Origin: Takakia lepidozioides
Taxonomy: Eukaryota; Streptophyta; Takakiopsida; Takakiales; Takakiaceae
DNA length: 60,000 bases
Direction: 5' to 3'
Assembly: GCA_030704615.1 (NCBI GenBank)
Contig: CM060734.1
Coordinates: 32,692,042-32,752,041, forward strand
Program-made: the position numbers and the translations under genes
Shown: piece by piece, positions 53,319-60,000 of the stretch
Layout of the letters: each line of letters opens with the position of its first letter
How positions within the stretch are numbered: the stretch's first letter is position 1
The notes under the pieces: model-generated
Told to the model about the DNA's origin: nothing
Databases searched by the model: none
Seen by the model: the letters and a program-made list of their open reading frames with translations, nothing else

Positions 53319-54387
53319 CAAAGGTGGGTTTGCAATTTTGATGGTTATGGAGCATTTTTGAGAGGCAGAGAGAAGAGGACGTAGAGTAGAAATCTTACCT
53401 CATCTGAAAGCCGTGAGGTCCATACACCTAATATTGTGGGCAGATTTTCGTATCTCTTGGGTTGTGATTGACGACGATGAGGGACGGCGACCACTGAATG
53501 CATTCTGCTCGGGAAGTACAGAATTCGGGGAACTTGCCTCCTCATCAGATATAGAGCTAGACAACCACCATCTCAGCATATTAGTTTCCCTTTTTGCTTT
53601 CCAGTGCAATGACTGCCACCTCTGTGATAGTACCAGCCCCCTGAAAACCAGCTTGAGAAGCAAATGTGTTGTGGCTTTCCTGGGGTATTTTCAGCCGGGT
53701 TGTGGCCCTTGGTGGAAGTGAAATTCTTCTGTTTGGCCATGCAGCTTTACTCGGCAGGCAAAGTGAGTTCGGATTAGTCTCAATTGACAAATGGCTCTCA
53801 TACCGCAAGGGAAAGGACCTTCACTGCAATGACATCCTAGGTGCTGCTGTTCAACTCTAGAGCTCTGATTGGACTTCAATTGCATCTCATTGGCATGGGA
53901 TAACCCATGTGTGTGTGAGGTTACTCTAAGGGCACAGGAATGTTCCATCCTCTCTGTATTCCCACAAATGTATACCAGTTGTTGAGATCCATTGAATAAA
54001 ATAATTTGATGTCCAAGGGCACATGAACTTGACTCTGACAGTGTTGCAGCAGTGCCTTGGTGATATATTATATGGTGAAAATTGATGTTTTCGACATCTG
54101 CATTCTCGAAATAATAGATGTCACGCTTACCGTGTATATGCCTCACCCTCTTGAAGGTTATACTTACTTTCACCTGCTTCAATCAGATAAAATGTATAGA
54201 TGTTTCCCTTCAGTGCCTGGCACCGTCAGTACGGGACATACCTCATTGCAAAAACCTCAAATGGACTTGCTGCAGTCAACCTAATGTGCTGTAAGATTAC
54301 CTTTGCTCTACATTAATTTCAACACTACAGCAGACCTTCAACAGACCATAGCTGCAACTATGAGTTGTCTCTAAGGTGAAACATCTT
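53319..54387. other. Convergent intergenic region, no gene assigned
   Basis: Lies between the ends of mL53 (+) and the LRR gene (-). Minus-strand frames at 54,182-53,691 and 53,663-53,400 (with SSPNSVLPEQNAFSGRRPSS) are open but not recognised and lack a plausible gene model; probably untranslated regions and spacer. Confidence 0.4.
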
Positions 54388-57300
54388 TTATTTGCTCATA
54401 AGATGTAGATCAACGCCTTCATCAAAACCCTTGGAGTCTATCATGACGTTGGCATCTAGTTGTTTGTCATGCTTTTTCTTCCGTCTCTCTTCAAAGGCTT
54501 GGAAACCCTCCATCTTCAGATGACACACAGACTTCCATCAGTAGAGAAGCATTAACTTGTGTCCTAAAGAAAACCAGAGATGGAATACCTTGTGCCTGAC
54601 ATCGAGGCCATACAGATCAAGACGAAACAGATCTATCCAGTCCTCATCCAAATTATGGTGACTTCTTTGTGTGTAGTCTCTATTCTGTGCAATGCTCTGG
54701 CCACATTGGAATATCAAAAGATAGAAAAATCAACAAATGTACAATATGTGTTCAATAATAGTACACACGCACACATGACAGAGAAAGAAGTGTGTGGATT
54801 TATCAAGTATATTCCATTCAATGGAAATGACACTCATCAAGCCAGACAGTGGGTGAGGGGGTCACCTCTTGGAAATGGTCCGAGAGGATAAGGGTCCCAT
54901 GTATTGACAGAGTTTGCAGTGCCTTGCAGTCCCGCAGCAGGAATGGCGGCAACTGCCCAAAATAGACAGCACCCTCTAAGCACAACTCCACTCACTCCTG
55001 AAGCCTGGTAAAACCTCCACAGTCCTACATATGCATATACTATTTCACCTATTGGCATAATGAAGTCCTGATGGGATGCAACCATCTGGGAGTCAGTCTT
55101 ACCCACAGAAATGAAATTCAACCTGAAATGCCCTGATGCACGGCTTGCAACAGTCTGGTCACGGTCCACAGCACAGACATCATGGTACATTGAAAGCATA
55201 GTTGATAACTGGCACAGCTACCGTCAGCCTTTTACTCCCAGAGCTATGTTATTACCTGTTTCAACTTCTGGTTATTGAGAACCAGGGTCTTTAAGTGAGA
55301 TAGGCTGCTTAGCGACGATGGAAGCTCCTCTAACATATTATCTGGCATTTTCCACCAGTCCACCTTTAGTCACCCCAAATGGCCATCAATATAGACATGA
55401 ATGAGAGAAGGACAAATGAAGAAATTTATTACATCTATAGACGGCCCATAGTAGAACAACACACAGAACTACAGAAACCACAGAACAAACCAAACTCAAA
55501 TGTTGCATGAAGATGGGTGCCCTACTGTCATACTGGTTCGAATGCTGAGAGAGTGAGACAATCTGGTCCAAGGTATATTGAGGAGAAGGACATAAATAGA
55601 TGGTGATTGCCATACTGTTGTGGAGAGAAAGACAGTCAACTAGTGAAGAGCCTTTGATTCAGCGTATTATCACATCCATAATAAGTTATACTCTCTTGCA
55701 TTTCATAAATATAACACTATGCTATGTTTGAGCTTGCTTAAACCCCTTAGCTGGCCTGAGCATAAGGACTGGAGTTAAGGCCACAGCACAGTGGAAACCA
55801 AACAGGGACCGAAGATAACTCATTTCTGAGAACATGGCTTTCTCATAGGACCATACCAACGAGCATCCGCATGCACACCAACTATAGGAAGGCTTATTTG
55901 AGCTTCATGAAAGACAAAGTGGGTCGCGTGGGAAGTTGAGCAGAATTACCATTAGCAACAAGTTCTTCTAAGGAAGCACAACTCCCAAGGGATGCAGGCA
56001 GAGATTGAAGCCGGTTTCTACTAACATCCAGCAGCACCAACTATGTCCATCCATGCCACAAGTGGTCAAGTAACAGTGAAGGAAATTGCTCAACTCCATC
56101 TTGAGCATCTTGACAACAACATTGAGGACACCAACATTCCACCATTACATTGCAGAAACTTAGATGTGGCCCTGCAGGTAGGAGATGCATGCCTTACATT
56201 GCGGAGGCTCCCAAATGAGTTGGGAAGTGCGTGCAGATTGTTGCCGGCTACCGACAAGCGCTCGAGCCGCACTAGAAGCCCCACTGCATACGTGCTGCCA
56301 CAGCGTCAGACAGCCACATTTGAGAAACCCCATCACATTTGGGCTCAAAGAGGAGAATGCTGTACACAGCAGAGAACCATTTCTATCCCCACCCAAGCTG
56401 AGAATACTCAAACATCGGATAGCAAGTACTCTGTCTGTCTGCAAACTGGTGTTTTGATGCAACAGCTCAAATGATGTGAGATTAACAATATTTTCTTTCG
56501 AGAGAGCAGAGCGATCTTTATGGTCATATCAAATACCAGCTGCCACTTCTTGTGTGTGGAAGCCGAAAAGTATTTCCCTCAAGGCCACCGACACTGTCCG
56601 TACCTTCATCTGGTAGCATGGTAAGATGATTGGCATCAAGAGCGAGCACTTTCAGCGAACGAAGTCTGCCCAATGTTGATGGAAGCCTCTCCAACAAGTT
56701 CTCGGTCAGTATCTATCACATATACATAGCCACAAGTTTAGTCATCTGATATCAAACAAGGATACATGTTCTTCTCTCTTCAATAAACCATTTTCAGAAC
56801 ATGGTGTAGAACCACAGCAGTAAATACAAGTGACGGTAAAGAACGGAACTTACCAAGCGCTGGAGGTTGATAAAATTCCCAATATCAGGAGGGAGCGATA
56901 CTGCATACACCCGAAACCATTCCTGAGTCAGATCTTTCTTCACATCAATATGTTCAGAGGAAGAATGTACAAGAAAGTGCATGCCAACTTGTCTGTGGCC
57001 ACACTACAATTAAACCCATCAGTGCTCGATGGTCAGTATTGCAACACCATGAACAGCAAGCTGCTTCAAATATTGGCAGGCTCGCATCTGGGTCATACTT
57101 GAGACACAGGTCAGCTGCCAGGTGGGCAGGACTATTGTCTAGAGAAGTAGAGATCCAAGTGAAGAGGTTCCATCTTCAGTGAAGAGGTTTCAAATCTTGG
57201 CTAGAGCTAAAGCTGCAGATATTGAAGTTGATGTGCAGCAGTTAGTTGATATCCCAACTGCTGATACAGAAGAATACCAGATACATGATTGCAGATTTGT

Positions 57301-59687
57301 TTCTTTTGATTTCCTCTTGTACTTCTGTGATTCTATTTCCGTTCTCTACCCCTTGGGCACCCAGTATATAATAACTTCTTCTCCTCTCTTGTCTGTCTTC
57401 TCTCTCTCAATATGGTTTTAATTGTTGAACTATTGCCCATAGACCCTTGGGGTCCTTGCGATGTAATATACCTTTTTCCTTCTTTCATCTCTCTGCAAGG
57501 TATAAAGTTGATTTCTCTCTTCCTTTCTCTCTATCTAAGTCAGCAAGCCTTGACCCTGCTGGATAAATCTGACTTAGAGGCTGTAGTGTCCAAAGCCATG
57601 TCTGTTGCCAGGAAATTGTCTGATGAAAATGAAGTTAGGCAGAAAACTTCCCTGAACTTGTTTCCAGTCTGTGACATGGGAGAGCCATCATGGATGACCT
57701 CAAGGGTTTACCCACCCTTGGCACTAGACTGAAATTTAAACTCAGGGCGGGAAGCCTACCTTTGAACAGAAAACAGAAGCAGAGAGGAAAGGGGGATGGC
57801 AAATGCCCATTGTGTGGACAACCTGAAGACAATATTCACTTTCTGATTCATTGTCCTGGGTACTCTAACCAGAGAGAAGTCCTCTTCAAATCCATCAAGG
57901 GAATTGTGCCTGTACCGCTGTTTACCAACTTTGAAAGTCTCGAGGCTGAGCCAAACCTTTTGGGGCCTAGTTACTTGGCAAACCACACACAGTAGATTGA
58001 TACTTGTATAACGGGGTTTGTAGAGGATGTCTGGAAAACTCGGATCCATTGTCTGTTCGAAGGTAAGTCATACTACCAGTGTCAGCCCCTGACAAAGGTA
58101 GTTTCTGTCCTTTTGTGTTCCGCTCAATCCGAGCGCGGGGTCAATGGCCACAAGGCTACGGAAAACAACGTCTTATGAGTACATTCTATCTTGGTCCTCC
58201 AATCCTGCATACTACAGGGTCTGATTCTTTTTCTCTTTAGAGACTCCCAGTCTTTGGCGTAAGGTTTCAGCTTTGAGGACCCAAAGTGAATGGCAGCCTA
58301 CCTGCTACAGGCACTTGTCTTGGGCGTCATTTGATGTTTTCTGAAGTGGTTCATTGTTGGTCTACCTTGTCCCTTGGGGCCCCCCTGTGGCTGCTATGAA
58401 GTTTCTTTTCTTTCTTTGCATTTCTGTGTCTTTCCCTTGTTCTTCCTCTCTCTCCCCACTTTTCTGAACACTGGCAGGGCAATCACAGCCGGCACAGGGC
58501 CCCATTTTCTGAGGAGCAACCCTCAGATCAAAATTATGATTTCTACTCAATGCCAGCCAATAAAAAACCACTCTACTCCACATAACCAGATTGTCATTTG
58601 TTGTTGGCTAGCAGTACTGCACATTGTGGTTGAAGCACCCTTGTGAGCTGAATACCTGCAACCGGCTCTGGGACTATGCAGCACGCGTGCTCTCAAAGGT
58701 CGTTATAGCTCAGCTTCCCCATGTGATTAGTCTATAAGCACAACTCTCTCTCTCTCTCTCTCTCTCCCTCCCTCTCAGTGAGAAGGGGAGCATACCCAGT
58801 TTGTTATGGGTGATGTCCAGTGTTCGTACAGCTGATGCTAACTCCATCACATCCATTGGCAATTCCTGCAATGTCACTCTATTGCACTTCAGCTACAGGT
58901 AGAGAGAGTGCAATCACAAGATCCAACGATAGAGGCAAGATCCGAAAGATGGTTATTAGCTTAGGTTTCCCTTCAGTCTATGAGGAGGTGGGTAACGGAA
59001 GTGGGGACTTCAGGGGGCCCAGTATGCAGGCTGGAATACAACAAAGTTAAGACTCAACAAAAGCACAATCAGGAGGGACAATTGAATGTAGTCTATGTAT
59101 ACAAATCACCGCTTGCACATAAGACTGGTACCCTCCTTGAGTGCAGGCTTTCAGATGGGAAATCCCCGCACTTGCAACCTATGGGTGATTAATAGTTGCT
59201 GTTGAGATTTGGACCAATGAGAAGACCTGGATTCTCTCACAAATTGACAACCCAATACAGTCCCAAAACATCATAGTAATCATCTCATGTGTAAAATGTG
59301 CATTCCTACACAACAACAAAAAAAAAGGTTTGGAGCTCGTTTCTCAAACTGAGGTGATAATGGGATCCAACTCTCTTTTTTCTGTCAGATTGTTAGCCTG
59401 ACACGAGCTACCCATCAACTAACCAGGGGTAATTCCGAGTGTACATAGTGGATGCACTGATGACAATGCCAACATTGAAGCTACACAGCCAGGATCCCAA
59501 AACAAAATCCCATTTTTGCAACCGTAATTGCCCAATCAAACATTCCAAATTGGACCAAGGAAACCTGACTGAAGGGTGAAAAGACCTTTAGGTGTGAATC
59601 TCGCAAGCCAACAATGCCAGTGTTCTTCCACTTCGTAGCCCGATCAGCTCGACTGAGGCCCGCAGCCTTGCCCTGGCAGCAACCCAT
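54388..59687 (-). CDS. Leucine-rich-repeat protein with myristoylation signal
   Basis: Plant LRRC57-like protein, 267 residues by this model. Exons: 59,687-59,586; 58,865-58,796; 56,900-56,854; 56,712-56,604; 56,283-56,198; 56,040-55,950; 55,341-55,256; 54,952-54,866; 54,513-54,388. All phases agree. The N-terminus MGCCQGK has Gly2 for myristoylation and Cys3/Cys4 for palmitoylation, suggesting membrane anchoring; it continues RATKWKNTGIVGLRDSHLK. Seven or so LRRs follow: ELPMDVMELASAVRTLDITH, LPPDIGNFINLQRL, LLERLPSTLGRLRSLKVLAL, LVRLERLSVAGNNLHALPNS, LLDVSRNRLQSLPASLG and so on. The C-terminus is MEGFQAFEERRKKKHDKQLD then DSKGFDEGVDL, diagnostic of the family. A TTG six bases upstream of the start is not used, since the myristoylation signal needs ATG at 59,687. 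Function in plants is not established. Confidence 0.9.
57180..57300 (+). other. Coding-like scrap in an LRR-gene intron
   Basis: ARAKAADIEVDVQQLVDIPT and ADTEEYQ are encoded on the plus strand ahead of the LINE copy. Not recognised; possibly part of an older insertion. Confidence 0.25.
57530..58195 (+). mobile_element. LINE 3' fragment, antisense in an LRR-gene intron
   Basis: Same family as 45,420-47,850 but inverted, and lying in the second LRR intron. It encodes ALTLLDKSDLEAVVS, ARKLSDENEV, then LKFKLRAGSLPLNRKQKQRG and the zinc module CPLCGQPEDNIHFLIHC with GYSNQREVLFKSI. It ends with the shared 3' block (GTCAGCCCCTGACAAAGGTAG ... AACGTCTTATGAGTACATTC). A frameshift lies near 57,690. This copy keeps about 40 bases after the zinc module that the 45.8-kb copy has lost. 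Confidence 0.85.
58742..58778. repeat. (CT)n microsatellite
   Basis: About 12 CT units followed by CCCTCCCTCTC, just downstream of an LRR-gene exon donor on the minus strand. Confidence 0.9.
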
Positions 59688-60000
59688 TTCCAATTTCTAG
59701 ATGCAGTCTTGAAGCCGTGTCCCAGCATATAACTTGAGGATCTGGAGTAGAATTCTTCCAAATAAAGTACTCCGGAAGCTAGCCCACCACTAGGAAAATT
59801 GCTGTAGATAGTCAGCTAAAGAGAAACTGCAACGCTTCCTAGCGGGGGCCAGGAAGAGTCCATCAAACTCAACTTGGGCACAGCTGAAGCTATGAGGGTA
59901 GACCGGACTGAAAAGGAATGTTTCGTCCCTAAATGCGACGGATGTAGACACTAGCCACAGCCACCACCATCATTCAGGTGAGCTCCAAGTTCAGAGGATC
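59688..60000. promoter_or_regulatory. 5' flank of the LRR gene
   Basis: Presumed 5' untranslated region and promoter on the minus strand. No TATA box or other clear element seen; the window ends here. Confidence 0.4.

Noticed and set aside
53400-54182. A minus-strand gene between mL53 and the LRR gene
   Set aside because: Open frames exist but there are no consistent splice sites, start, or family motif, and the space is needed for 3' ends.

Overview
The window looks like nuclear DNA of a seed-free land plant with swimming sperm (moss, lycophyte or fern grade). Two signals point there. A complete multi-exon gene for the flagellar dynein-regulatory-complex protein DRC2 (CCDC65) is present, which flowering plants and conifers lack. 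There is also a large, decayed cluster of plant-type PLS-class PPR genes with E and DYW domains. The exact taxon cannot be named from sequence alone.

Layout. Positions 1-21,100 are a gene graveyard. A Ty3/gypsy chromovirus on the + strand is broken at both sides, with integrase core at 858-1785 and integrase C-terminus plus chromodomain at 12,002-12,506. Around and between the halves lie minus-strand fragments of PPR genes and of OSB-type 'PDF' motifs, tandemly amplified and frameshifted. The order PDF motif, Ala-rich linker, PPR repeats recurs, suggesting one ancestral PDF-PPR fusion gene. Positions 22,324-24,263 and 36,020-37,232 are two halves of a DDE transposase with a SWIM zinc finger, split by an 11.76-kb Ty3/gypsy element (24,264-36,019) with a 4-bp target duplication. 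That element carries gag, protease, a cytosine-5 DNA methyltransferase, RT, RNase H, integrase and a terminal PHD finger. A UAG-CAA-CCA stop context separates the methyltransferase and RT frames. Directly after the transposase is an array of eight 18-bp palindromes at exactly 42-bp spacing.

Positions 37,900-43,250 hold a minus-strand gag fragment, a 10-bp-period minisatellite, a SINE-like piece and unrecognised DNA. Positions 43,259-59,687 are the ordinary genic part: DRC2 (minus), an mL53 mitoribosomal protein gene (plus, head-to-head with DRC2), and a myristoylation-signal leucine-rich-repeat gene (minus). LINE copies sit in introns of both large genes.

The three intact genes serve unrelated cell functions: sperm flagellum, mitochondrial translation, and a membrane-anchored LRR adaptor. 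Nearly everything else is mobile or dead. Splice models were derived by hand from reading frame, GT/AG sites and family resemblance; no database search was possible.
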